From the NCBI GenBank assembly GCA_002704825.1, contig PAIY01000002.1:1-36408 (forward strand): DNA of 36,408 nucleotides, written 5' to 3'. Shown here one piece after another: positions 26,336 to 33,765 of the stretch (position 1 is the first letter of the stretch; each line of letters begins with the position of its first letter). The translations under genes were made by a program, and so were the position numbers. Below the pieces are notes generated by a model, which was given only the letters and a program-made list of their open reading frames with translations, did no database searches and was not told the DNA's origin. The DNA is from Phycisphaeraceae bacterium (lineage in GTDB: Bacteria > Planctomycetota > Phycisphaerae > Phycisphaerales > Phycisphaeraceae).

Positions 26336-27862
26336 ATGATGGAAAATAAAGACCAACTGCATCCTTGCATGATCGTCATTTTTGGCGCGTCCGGGGATTT
26401 GACCAAGCGTAAACTCATCCCTGCGTTGTTTGATCTGTACACCCGAAAGCAGATGCCTGAGCATTTTGCAGTGGTGGGTGTCAGCCGCACGGAGTTTAGT
26501 GATGATGACTTTCGGCAGAAGCTTTTCGACTTCAAGCCCGACAACTATTCGGATTCGGCATCATGGAACGCGTTTGCCAAGCATATTCATTACCATGCTG
26601 CGGACTCCACCAAGATTGGTGATTATGCCCAGATGAAGCAACGCTTCAAAGCGTTGGCAGACGAGCATCAAACAGGTGAAAACGCGCTGTATTACCTGTC
26701 GATGGCACCGCAGTTCTTCGAGCCCACCATCAACAATATCTCCGCTGCGGAAATGGTCACCGAAGGCAAACGCTACTGCTCGCTGGATCGCAAGCAAAAG
26801 CCATGGCAGCGTATCGTTGTCGAAAAACCCTTCGGCTCGGACCCCAAGTCCGCAACGCATCTCAACAGTGTGTTGGCCAACGTTTTTGAAGAAACCGAAA
26901 TCTACCGTATCGACCATTACCTGGGCAAAGAGTTGGTGCAGAACCTGATGGTGCTCCGCTTTGCCAACGCGATTTTTGAGCCCATCTGGAATCAGAGTTA
27001 CATCGACCACGTGCAGATCACCGCGAGCGAAACCGTCGGGGTGGAGTCGCGTGGTGCCTACTACGACGGACCCACCGGCGGGGCGATGCGCGACATGGTG
27101 CAAAGCCATCTGCTCCAGGTGCTCTCCGTCATGGCCATGGAACCGCCGGTCAGTCTCAAGGCTGAGGACATCCGAACTGAGAAGATCAAGATTTTCAAAG
27201 CCATGCGTGTGCCCAAGTATGACGATGTGCCCAACATCGCAGTGCGGGGTCAGTATGGTGACGGTCAACTGGCTGGCAAGGTCATCAAGGCTTACCGCGA
27301 CACCGAAGGCGTGGACCCGGAAAGCCAGTGTGACACCTATGCTGCGATGAAGATGTACGTGGACACATGGCGGTGGGGCGGCGTGCCGTTTTATCTGCGA
27401 TCCGGTAAAGCCATGGCCAAGAAGATCACCAACATCGTGCTTTACTTCAAGCCAACCCCGCATATTCTCTTCCGCGATATGGCCAAGCAACGCAAAGCCA
27501 ACCAGATCGTCATCAACGTCCAACCCGACGAAGGCATCCGCATTCGATTCGAAGGCAAGGTCCCCGGCCATCGTTTGGCGGTCAAGGATGTGGAACTGGA
27601 CTTCGACTACGTGAAGCAGTGGAACGCCCAGCCGCCCGATGGCTACTCGACATTGCTCTATGACGTGATGCTCGGTGACCAGACCCTGTTTAAACACCGC
27701 GACGAAATCGAGTGTGCCTGGCATGCCGTCCAACCCGTGCTCGACTACTGGAATGACAACCCGCAATTCGATTTGCCCAACTATGCAGCAGGGACATGGG
27801 GACCGTCGGCTGCCGACATTCTCATGGCTCAGAGTAACCGCTACTGGCATAATCCCAAGTGA
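26336..27862 (+). CDS. zwf: Glucose-6-phosphate 1-dehydrogenase
   Basis: Zwf oxidises glucose-6-phosphate to 6-phosphogluconolactone with NADP, the entry step of the oxidative pentose-phosphate and Entner-Doudoroff routes. The 508-residue protein has the nucleotide-binding GASGDLTKRKL near residue 18, RIVVEKPFGSD, and the active-site RIDHYLGKELVQN with the catalytic His. It continues with GGAMRDMVQSHLLQVL, and the substrate-side WGGVPFYLRSGKAM and the C-terminal QPVLDYW are present. The ATG at 26336 or 26339 fits the family; the in-frame sequence from 26288 is not needed. pgl, the next enzyme of the pathway, follows after a MITE-like repeat, so the two may be co-transcribed. Confidence 0.97.
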   Translation: MMENKDQLHPCMIVIFGASGDLTKRKLIPALFDLYTRKQMPEHFAVVGVSRTEFSDDDFRQKLFDFKPDNYSDSASWNAFAKHIHYHAADSTKIGDYAQMKQRFKALADEHQTGENALYYLSMAPQFFEPTINNISAAEMVTEGKRYCSLDRKQKPWQRIVVEKPFGSDPKSATHLNSVLANVFEETEIYRIDHYLGKELVQNLMVLRFANAIFEPIWNQSYIDHVQITASETVGVESRGAYYDGPTGGAMRDMVQSHLLQVLSVMAMEPPVSLKAEDIRTEKIKIFKAMRVPKYDDVPNIAVRGQYGDGQLAGKVIKAYRDTEGVDPESQCDTYAAMKMYVDTWRWGGVPFYLRSGKAMAKKITNIVLYFKPTPHILFRDMAKQRKANQIVINVQPDEGIRIRFEGKVPGHRLAVKDVELDFDYVKQWNAQPPDGYSTLLYDVMLGDQTLFKHRDEIECAWHAVQPVLDYWNDNPQFDLPNYAAGTWGPSAADILMAQSNRYWHNPK

Positions 27863-27870
27863 TGAAGGAG

Positions 27871-28057
27871 AGGGATTAGGGATTGGTGATTTGGGATTAG
27901 GGAAAGGCATGATATTTCGTCATTCCCGCGAAGGTGGGAATCCAGTGACATGTCATTGACACTAGCAGAATTTCAATGGGCTCCAGCCTTCGCGGGAGTG
28001 TCGATCAGACGCTTGCGTGCCTTCCCCTAATCCCAAATCCCTAATCACTAATCCCTG
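27871..28057. repeat. MITE-like GGATTAGG repeat, copy 2
   Basis: This 187-bp unit has about 38-bp terminal inverted repeats (AGGGATTAGGGATTGG…AAAGGCA and TGCCTTCCCCTAATCCC…). Inside are an ATTCCC…GGGAAT hairpin (27922-27941) and a second inverted copy of that segment (CTCCAGCCTTCGCGGGAGTG). The whole unit can fold as one long hairpin. It starts 8 nt after the zwf stop and ends 6 nt before the pgl start, so it makes up nearly the entire gap and leaves pgl without a visible ribosome site. Confidence 0.8.
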
Positions 28058-28063
28058 ATAAAA

Positions 28064-28828
28064 ATGCAAGATTTGCCTCTCAAACTCCCTGGCCACATTA
28101 TCGTCCAGAACGAGATCGATGACCTCTTCGACGATCTTGGTGGCATTCTTCTGAACACCGCCAACGATGCCGTCGGCAAACGTGATGTCTGTCACATCGC
28201 ACTCTCCGGCGGTTCGACACCCGAGCCGTTTTACATGCGCCTTGTCACTGACATTCGCTTCCGTGCGATCCCCTGGGACAAGATGCACGTCTGGATTGTC
28301 GATGAGCGTCGCGTGCCCGAGGACAATGAGAAGAACAACTTCAAAATGATCCGTGAAACACTGGTCGATCACGTGCGGATCCCCAAGCGGAATGTGCATC
28401 CCATGCCGGTGATGGATGATGATCCGGCAACGCCATACGAAGAAGCACTCCGCGAGTTGCTGCCCGATGGTCGTCTGGATTTCGTGTTACTGGGCATGGG
28501 TGATGATGGCCACACCGCATCACTCTTCCCCGGCACCGATGCCCAGGAAGTCGAAGACAAATGGATCGTCGTCAACGCCGGCCCCAAGGTCACCCCGCCA
28601 GATCGCGTGACGATGACCTACCCGCTGATCAACAATGCCGGTCGCATCGTGGTGTTAGCGGTTGGAGCCAAGAAAACCGACATGCTCAAGCAGGCCTCCG
28701 CGGAGTTTGCCACCGGCAAGCCTGATGTCCGCAAACTCCCCATCACCGGCATTAACCCCGAGATGTACAACGGCGAACTACTCTGGTTCCTCGACGGCAT
28801 TGCCGCTGGGACGCAGATTGAGATGTGA
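28064..28828 (+). CDS. pgl: 6-phosphogluconolactonase
   Basis: Pgl hydrolyses 6-phosphogluconolactone made by Zwf to 6-phosphogluconate in the cytoplasm. The 254-residue protein matches the family size. Motifs are HIALSGGSTPEPFY (phosphate site, about residues 44-57), WIVDERRVPEDNEKNNF, the catalytic stretch FVLLGMGDDGHTASLFPG, and VTMTYPLINNAG. No Shine-Dalgarno is visible: the sequence just before the ATG is the end of a MITE-like repeat plus GATAAAA. It lies downstream of zwf in the same direction, which supports the pathway assignment. Confidence 0.97.
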   Translation: MQDLPLKLPGHIIVQNEIDDLFDDLGGILLNTANDAVGKRDVCHIALSGGSTPEPFYMRLVTDIRFRAIPWDKMHVWIVDERRVPEDNEKNNFKMIRETLVDHVRIPKRNVHPMPVMDDDPATPYEEALRELLPDGRLDFVLLGMGDDGHTASLFPGTDAQEVEDKWIVVNAGPKVTPPDRVTMTYPLINNAGRIVVLAVGAKKTDMLKQASAEFATGKPDVRKLPITGINPEMYNGELLWFLDGIAAGTQIEM

Positions 28829-28836
28829 TTTTTTTA

Positions 28837-28932
28837 TTAACCACAGAGGCACAGAGACACAGAGTATTCAAACAAGAATGAGTAAAAACTCATGTTTTTC
28901 GGGCTCTGCATCTCTGTGACTCTGTGGTTAAA
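28837..28932. repeat. CCACAGAG-type palindromic repeat, copy B
   Basis: The arms TTAACCACAGAGGCACAGAG… (28837-28864) and the inverted partner ending …CTCTGTGGTTAA (28904-28932) match over about 28 nt with a few mismatches. A 39-nt centre between them holds a smaller GAGT-AAAA-ACTC hairpin. It starts 8 nt after the pgl stop, with a T-run between. The right arm supplies GTGACT, a candidate -35 of the xseA promoter. Confidence 0.78.
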
Positions 28933-28944
28933 TTGTCTTAAAAT
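28916..28944 (+). promoter_or_regulatory. Putative near-leaderless promoter of xseA
   Basis: GTGACT (28916-28921), a 17-bp spacer and TAAAAT (28939-28944) form a plausible promoter. The -10 box ends 8 nt before the ATG at 28953, so the transcript would start at or next to the start codon. No ribosome site is present. The -35 lies inside the right arm of the CCACAGAG repeat. Confidence 0.5.
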
Positions 28945-28952
28945 GATTGTAT

Positions 28953-30413
28953 ATGTCCCAACTCCCATTCGACACCATGTTCAATTCGCCTGATGACGAG
29001 CCTGAAAAACTTGCCAGCAAACAGGCCAAGGCGGAGCCGCCGTTGTCGGTGACACAGGCTGCGTCACTGGTCAAGGAAGTCTTGACCATGGCGATTCCCG
29101 GCAAGATTCGTATCGTTGGCGAAATCAGCAATCTCTCCAATCGCACACACTGGTTTTTCAGCATCAAAGACCAGGGCGCAGCACTCCGCTGTGTCTGTTT
29201 TGCTTCCAACGCACGTCGCGTGAATTTCCCCGTCCGTGATGGCATGCAAGTCGTCATCACCGGCAAGGTGGACTTCTTCGAAGGCCAGGGCTCGCTGCAA
29301 ATCTATGTCGACAAAATCGAACAGGTCGGCCAAGGCACACTCGAACAACAACTCCAGGCCATGATCGCTGAACTGCGCGAACTGGGGTACATGGATGAGT
29401 ACCGCAAGAAACCCTTGCCAACCATGTGTCAGCGAATTGCGGTTGTCACCAGCCGGTCTGCTGCAGCATTGCAGGATGTGATCAACACCGCACATCGACG
29501 CTGGGCAGGCTGTGAGTTACTGCATTTTGATGTCCGGGTGCAAGGGGATAACGCAGCGCCGGAGATCGCGCGGGCATTGCATGTGATCAGTGAACAGGGC
29601 GAACGTCTTGGAATTGATGCGATCATTCTCACCCGTGGCGGTGGCTCGATCGAAGACCTGTGGGCTTTCAATGAACGGATCGTGGCAGACGCGGTGTTTG
29701 ATTGCCAGTTGCCGATCGTTGCTGCCATTGGTCATGAGACGGATACCACGGTGGCGGAGTTGGTGGCCGACCATCGTTGTGCGACACCCACACAGGCGGC
29801 GATGACATTGGTGCCTGACCACAAGGCGTTGGAACACCAGGTCTCGCAAATGGCAGGGCGGTTACGCATGAGTCTGCAACGCCAAAGCCAGATGGCCGAC
29901 CAGCGACTCAAAGCCATCTCGCGGCATCGTGTCTTCACGCGTCCTGAAAGTCTGCTGGAGATGCCTCAACAACGATTGGCCCACGCCAGGCATCGGATCA
30001 ACCAGGCGCTGCCCGGTCGGATATCGCCAGCAGCCACGCGGCTATCTCAGGCAGTGATGCGCTTGCCACGTGTATTACAGCAACGGTTAAATCAGGCGGA
30101 TCAGCAACTCAAAGCGGTCTCCCGCACACTCAATGCCGTTGGCCCGCAACGAGTGCTCGAACGCGGGTACACGTACACCACAGACGGTGATGGCAAACTC
30201 GTTCGCTCCGCCAAACAGGTCAAGGATGGCGATCAACTCACCACGGTCATGGCCGATGGCAAGGTGCAGAGTGTGGTGGGCCAGTCAGGTTCACAGGCCA
30301 TCCCAACACCTGAACCGACCAAGGCGCCTAAGCCCAAGACGAAAACCACGCGTAAGCGTCGGAGTTCTCCAAAGAAACAGAATCCCGATCAACTGGGATT
30401 GTTTGGTGAGTGA
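28953..30413 (+). CDS. xseA: Exodeoxyribonuclease VII large subunit
   Basis: XseA is the catalytic subunit of exonuclease VII, which degrades single-stranded DNA in repair. The 486-residue protein has an N-terminal OB-fold (about residues 30-130: VVGEISNLS-like VGEISNLSNRTHWFFSIKD, VITGKVDFFEGQGSLQIYV). The catalytic domain follows with IAVVTSRSAAALQDVI, IILTRGGGSIEDLWAFNE, IVAAIGHETDTT and HRCATPTQAA. A long coiled-coil region (about 290-400) holds XseB subunits. The C-terminus is basic and ends QLGLFGE, which resembles a sliding-clamp binding motif. The ATG at 28953 (MSQLPF) is preferred over a TTG two codons earlier. xseB lies 165 nt downstream. Confidence 0.97.
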   Translation: MSQLPFDTMFNSPDDEPEKLASKQAKAEPPLSVTQAASLVKEVLTMAIPGKIRIVGEISNLSNRTHWFFSIKDQGAALRCVCFASNARRVNFPVRDGMQVVITGKVDFFEGQGSLQIYVDKIEQVGQGTLEQQLQAMIAELRELGYMDEYRKKPLPTMCQRIAVVTSRSAAALQDVINTAHRRWAGCELLHFDVRVQGDNAAPEIARALHVISEQGERLGIDAIILTRGGGSIEDLWAFNERIVADAVFDCQLPIVAAIGHETDTTVAELVADHRCATPTQAAMTLVPDHKALEHQVSQMAGRLRMSLQRQSQMADQRLKAISRHRVFTRPESLLEMPQQRLAHARHRINQALPGRISPAATRLSQAVMRLPRVLQQRLNQADQQLKAVSRTLNAVGPQRVLERGYTYTTDGDGKLVRSAKQVKDGDQLTTVMADGKVQSVVGQSGSQAIPTPEPTKAPKPKTKTTRKRRSSPKKQNPDQLGLFGE

Positions 30414-30425
30414 CATCGCAGCTTG

Positions 30426-30462
30426 AACTGCTACGCAGTTTCTGCAACACGCAGTGTTGCAG
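30426..30462 (+). terminator. Tandem stem-loops after xseA
   Basis: Two adjacent hairpins follow the xseA stop by 12 nt: AACTGC-TAC-GCAGTT (30426-30440) and CTGCAACAC-GCA-GTGTTGCAG (30442-30462, perfect 9-bp stem). No T-run follows, so they are either a weak or factor-dependent terminator or protect the 3' end. They separate xseA from xseB, which has its own -10 box. Confidence 0.5.
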
Positions 30463-30563
30463 CTATTGGGGATATACAGAAGTGTGTGTCATTTTAAATC
30501 ACATCCCGTTCGGTCTCTGCACCACTGCGGTAAAACAATAATCCAGAATCTTTTCATTTCTGC

Positions 30564-30569
30564 TAAACT
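30564..30569 (+). promoter_or_regulatory. -10 box (TAAACT) 9 nt before the xseB start
   Basis: TAAACT ends 9 nt before the xseB ATG, and no ribosome site lies between them. It is the third example in the window of a TANNNT box placed so that transcription would start at the start codon. No clear -35 is seen. Confidence 0.45.
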
Positions 30570-30578
30570 GTCACGGAT

Positions 30579-30806
30579 ATGAGTAAAGGTAAATTTGAAG
30601 AATCCATCGAACAGCTCGAAGAAATCATCGAGCAGATAGAGTCCGGCGAGATCGGCCTGGAAGATTCCATCACCCAGTACGAGAAGGGCACCAAGCTCAT
30701 TGAAAAGTGTCGGGCGATTCTTGATCGTGCGCAGGCACGTATAGCGGAGTTGACCGTCGATGGCAATGGTGAACTAAAGGCATCCGGCGACGCTCAGAAC
30801 GACTGA
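30579..30806 (+). CDS. xseB: Exodeoxyribonuclease VII small subunit
   Basis: XseB is the small helical subunit that binds the coiled-coil arm of XseA and is needed for exonuclease VII activity. The 75-residue protein has the standard family pattern: KFEESIEQLEEIIEQIESGEI, then LEDSITQYEKGTKLIEKC and a second helix ending in ARIAELTVDG. The acidic/basic heptad pattern indicates two packed helices. It lies 165 nt after xseA on the same strand, separated by stem-loops, and the prepilin peptidase gene follows after 24 nt. Confidence 0.96.
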   Translation: MSKGKFEESIEQLEEIIEQIESGEIGLEDSITQYEKGTKLIEKCRAILDRAQARIAELTVDGNGELKASGDAQND

Positions 30807-30830
30807 GCTTCACAAGAGAGAGAGTAGACC

Positions 30831-32087
30831 TTGAGCGATTGGCCGTGGTATGTCCTGATAGCCTGCTATGGTGCGTGTGTTGGCAGCTTCCTGAATGTCG
30901 TGATCTATCGACTGCCTGAAGGTAAGAGCATTGTCACGCCACCCAGCGCCTGCCCGCATTGTGGCAAGACACTGCGGATGTGGGAAAATATCCCGGTGTT
31001 GGCATGGTTCTTCCTCGGCGGTAAATGCGCACGCTGCAAGACTCCGATCAGCTTTCAATATCCGGCCATCGAGTTTCTCACTGGTGCATTGTTTCTGGCG
31101 GTCCCCATCATTTACTACCATACCGATTGGGTGAATACCGCGTGGGCCTATGCAGGGCTTGCAGGCAGTTGGCCGATTCTTGTTGTGCATGTGATGCTCA
31201 TTGCAGCATTGATCGCTGCGACGATGATTGATATCCGACATTACATCATCCCTCTGGGCATCCCGTATGTCATCGTGCTGCTTGCCTTGATCGTTTATCC
31301 GGTTGCGACCTATCTCAAACCGGACTTTGCTTCGGTGATCCCGTTGACGCAATCGGGGGGCGTGACGATTGCCCTGGGGGGCCTGGTTGGCTTGATTGTT
31401 GCCAATGTTCTGCTTCGTCTTGGCATTTTGCCTTACAGCTTTGCCGATGAACAGGAATGGCTCGAGCAGGTCCAGAAGGAACACCCCGAGTTATTCGAGC
31501 AGCAGAAGAAGTCGGATCATGTGCTGGATGAGAATGCTTCAGGACAAGCAGTTCAGGATGGTGAGAAAACCAAACCCGCGTCGGTGGCTTCGGATGATGG
31601 TCACCATCACACACCCATCGACATGTATCTGCTTTACCCGCACACTCGGCGTGAGATGGGTAAGGAAGCCTTGTTCCTGTTGCTGCCGTTGTTGGGGATG
31701 ATTGGCGGCTTCTTTTTGAAGAGTCACTGGCCGGAGATTGCCGGGATGATCTGGCTGCGTGTTCTTGGGACGGTGATCCTGGGTTACATCAGCGGTGGCG
31801 CGGTGATCTGGCTGACGCGCATTCTCGGATCCATTGCGTTTGGTAAAGAGGCGATGGGGCTCGGCGATGTGCATCTGCTGGCTGCCATCGGGGCAGTGCT
31901 TGGTCCGATGGAGCCGATCTACGTTTTTTTCCTTGCACCGTTTTTCGGTTTGCTCGCAGCCTTGATCAGCTTTGGTGTTGCCCGGATTTACAAGGGACAA
32001 GCCCGCGTGATCCCTTACGGACCCTATCTGGCGGGGGCGACTTTGGTGGTTATGTTTGCCCGACAGTTTTTCAATGTGCTTGGCTAA
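30831..32087 (+). CDS. Prepilin peptidase (type IV leader peptidase, A24) with a long internal insert
   Basis: This inner-membrane aspartic protease cleaves and usually N-methylates type IV pilin or type II secretion pseudopilin precursors. The N-terminus GACVGSFLNVVIYRLPEG and the four-Cys zinc-binding cytoplasmic domain (CPHCGKTL…CARCKTPIS, about residues 42-68) are typical. The catalytic Asp residues are in MIDIRHYIIP (about 125) and GLGDVHLLAAIG (about 345). Between them is an insert of about 100 residues. It includes a polar stretch (about 205-265) rich in Glu/Gln/Lys with HHH, so the protein is 418 residues instead of about 250-290. The TTG start at 30831 gives the family N-terminus and a loose AGAGAG ribosome site. 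No pilin gene is in the window. Confidence 0.93.
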   Translation: MSDWPWYVLIACYGACVGSFLNVVIYRLPEGKSIVTPPSACPHCGKTLRMWENIPVLAWFFLGGKCARCKTPISFQYPAIEFLTGALFLAVPIIYYHTDWVNTAWAYAGLAGSWPILVVHVMLIAALIAATMIDIRHYIIPLGIPYVIVLLALIVYPVATYLKPDFASVIPLTQSGGVTIALGGLVGLIVANVLLRLGILPYSFADEQEWLEQVQKEHPELFEQQKKSDHVLDENASGQAVQDGEKTKPASVASDDGHHHTPIDMYLLYPHTRREMGKEALFLLLPLLGMIGGFFLKSHWPEIAGMIWLRVLGTVILGYISGGAVIWLTRILGSIAFGKEAMGLGDVHLLAAIGAVLGPMEPIYVFFLAPFFGLLAALISFGVARIYKGQARVIPYGPYLAGATLVVMFARQFFNVLG

Positions 32088-32243
32088 GGCGGCTTAGACT
32101 GGAAAAACCACCAAGTTGCTAGCAAATTCTAAGCATTCGGTCTGTCTTACGTTAAAAATTCTGGTATTCTGATGTGGACAGCAAATGTTGCAGACAGGAG
32201 GTCTGCATGCTGGGAATTTGAGATTGTACTAGAGGAGCGAAAC

Positions 32244-32933
32244 ATGCAGGGAATCCGAGGAATGTTGGCGGTGTTGGCTTTAGCGGGTGCGTTGTTGCCT
32301 TTGACTGGCTGTAACAAACGTCTGATTGATGAGCGTAATGCACTTTACGCCCAGAACACCGAACTGCAGGATGAGTTGAATCGCTGTCGTGCTGCGATGG
32401 ATTCGGCAGAGGGCGATCGCGGTAACCTGATGAACCAGATCAGCAGCTTGCAGAACCAGCTTGCTGCCGAACGTTCCAAGCCGCCAGTTGTCCAGCGTGT
32501 CGAGGTGCCGACCCCGGTTCCGACGCCGGTTGCTGCCAACGGTTTTGCCTCTATTGCCGGTGTTGAAACCGAGCAAGGTAACGGCACGATTACCGTCCGG
32601 GTCCCCGGTGACGTGCTCTTTGCCTCCGGCAAGACGACGTTGCGTTCATCCGCCCAATCCACGTTGGACGAAATCGCCCGTGTCATTCGTCGTGACTATG
32701 CCTCCAAGACCATTCGCGTCGAAGGCTACACCGACACTGACCCAATCCGCAAGAGTAAGTGGCAGGACAACCTGGATCTCTCGCTGGCCCGTGCCGCTTC
32801 GGTTCATCGCTATCTCCAGAAGAAGGGCATCACCGGTCGTCAGCTTGAAGCTGTCGGTTTGGGTGAGTGGCATCCCCGTTCTTCAAAAGCCAAGAGTCGC
32901 CGCGTGGAAATCGTGGTTGTGTTGAATGACTAA
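32244..32933 (+). CDS. OmpA/Pal-family peptidoglycan-binding lipoprotein
   Basis: This is a 229-residue outer-membrane lipoprotein that would tether the membrane to peptidoglycan. The signal peptide ends in lipobox PLTGC (Cys about residue 23). A short coiled coil (about 25-75, ERNALYAQNTELQDELN…) and a Pro-rich linker (VPTPVPTPV) follow. The OmpA-like domain (about 105-229) has VLFASGKTTLRSSAQSTLDEIA, the binding-site VEGYTDTDPI, NLDLSLARAASVHRYL and the terminal SRRVEIVV. The ATG at 32244 is chosen for its GAGGAG site 6 nt upstream and the correct signal peptide; the frame from 32172 would add non-signal sequence. Pal of the Tol system is the closest analogy, but no tol genes are nearby. 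Confidence 0.9.
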   Translation: MQGIRGMLAVLALAGALLPLTGCNKRLIDERNALYAQNTELQDELNRCRAAMDSAEGDRGNLMNQISSLQNQLAAERSKPPVVQRVEVPTPVPTPVAANGFASIAGVETEQGNGTITVRVPGDVLFASGKTTLRSSAQSTLDEIARVIRRDYASKTIRVEGYTDTDPIRKSKWQDNLDLSLARAASVHRYLQKKGITGRQLEAVGLGEWHPRSSKAKSRRVEIVVVLND

Positions 32934-32940
32934 AGGAGAT

Positions 32941-33121
32941 AGGGATTCGTGATTTGGGATTAGGGATTAGGGAAAGACAATCGAATTCGTCATTCCCGCG
33001 CAGGCGGGAATCCATGCCTTAAATGACATCGTCACGATTGATGTTCGGCCAAGGTTGACGAACCGATGAATCAGTTTAAGACTGTCTTCCCCTAATCCCT
33101 AATCACCAATCCCAAATCCCT
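32941..33121. repeat. MITE-like GGATTAGG repeat, copy 3
   Basis: This 181-bp unit has nearly perfect 38-bp terminal inverted repeats (AGGGATTCGTGATTTGGG…GGAAAGAC and GTCTTCCCCTAATCCC…). It contains the perfect internal hairpin ATTCCCGC-GCAG-GCGGGAAT (32992-33011). It begins 7 nt after the OmpA-type gene stop and ends 8 nt before the hisH start. As with copy 2, the downstream gene is left without a visible ribosome site. Confidence 0.82.
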
Positions 33122-33129
33122 GAAAATAA

Positions 33130-33765
33130 ATGATCGGTATCATCGACTATGGCATGGGTAATCTGCGCAGTGTGCAGAAGGCCTTTGAATCGCTTGGATC
33201 ACAAGCGACGATTCTCACCACCCCGGACATGATCGACACGCAGGTGTCGCATCTGGTGCTCCCGGGTGTCGGTGCGTTTGGTGATGGTATGACCCACCTG
33301 CGCGACCGTGGCTGGATTGCCCCCATCAACGACTTCTACCAGTCCGGCAAGCCCATGCTCGGTATCTGTCTTGGTATGCAGTTGCTCATGGACAGTTCAG
33401 AGGAAGATGCGCCGTCCAGGGATCAACCGATCCCAGGTCTTGGCATGGTCAAGGGGACCGTCAAGCTCTTTGCAGGCGATGCCTACGGCCCGGGTAAACT
33501 CAAGGTGCCGCACATGGGCTGGAACAGCCTCAACATTCAGCAGGATGTTTCGCTCTTTGCAGGCGCACCTGAAAATCCCCATGTCTACTTTGTGCACGGT
33601 TATTATTGCTCTCCAAGTGACAGCAACGTCATCATTGCCACCACGGATTACGGCTCACCGTTTTGTTCGAGCCTTAAACAGGACAACCTCTGGGCCACGC
33701 AGTTCCACCCTGAGAAGTCACAGCGTGTGGGCCTGAAGATGTTGGAGAATTTTGCAGCATGTTAA
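33130..33765 (+). CDS. hisH: Imidazole glycerol phosphate synthase glutaminase subunit HisH
   Basis: HisH hydrolyses glutamine and channels ammonia to HisF, which makes imidazole glycerol phosphate and AICAR in histidine synthesis. The 211-residue class I glutamine amidotransferase begins IGIIDYGMGNLRSV. It has the oxyanion loop LPGVGAFGDGM, nucleophile Cys80 in GICLGMQLL, GWNSLNI, and the catalytic His193/Glu195 in QFHPEKSQ. hisF and the other his genes are not in the window. The stop overlaps the start of the DUF89 gene by 7 nt (ATGTTAA), indicating translational coupling. No Shine-Dalgarno is visible between the MITE-like repeat and the ATG. Confidence 0.97.
   Translation: MIGIIDYGMGNLRSVQKAFESLGSQATILTTPDMIDTQVSHLVLPGVGAFGDGMTHLRDRGWIAPINDFYQSGKPMLGICLGMQLLMDSSEEDAPSRDQPIPGLGMVKGTVKLFAGDAYGPGKLKVPHMGWNSLNIQQDVSLFAGAPENPHVYFVHGYYCSPSDSNVIIATTDYGSPFCSSLKQDNLWATQFHPEKSQRVGLKMLENFAAC

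Noticed and set aside
26561-27910. 449-codon open frame on the minus strand opposite zwf
   Set aside because: It is antisense to an unmistakable zwf, has no recognisable domains, and its composition (many His/Val/Asp) is what a shadow frame of a coding region gives.
27871-28057. TTAGGG-like words suggesting telomere-type repeats
   Set aside because: The words are irregular, occur as inverted arms of short intergenic units and lie inside the chromosome between housekeeping genes.
28947-28952. TTG start of xseA two codons before the ATG
   Set aside because: ATG at 28953 fits the promoter spacing and the usual start codon preference; no ribosome site supports the TTG.
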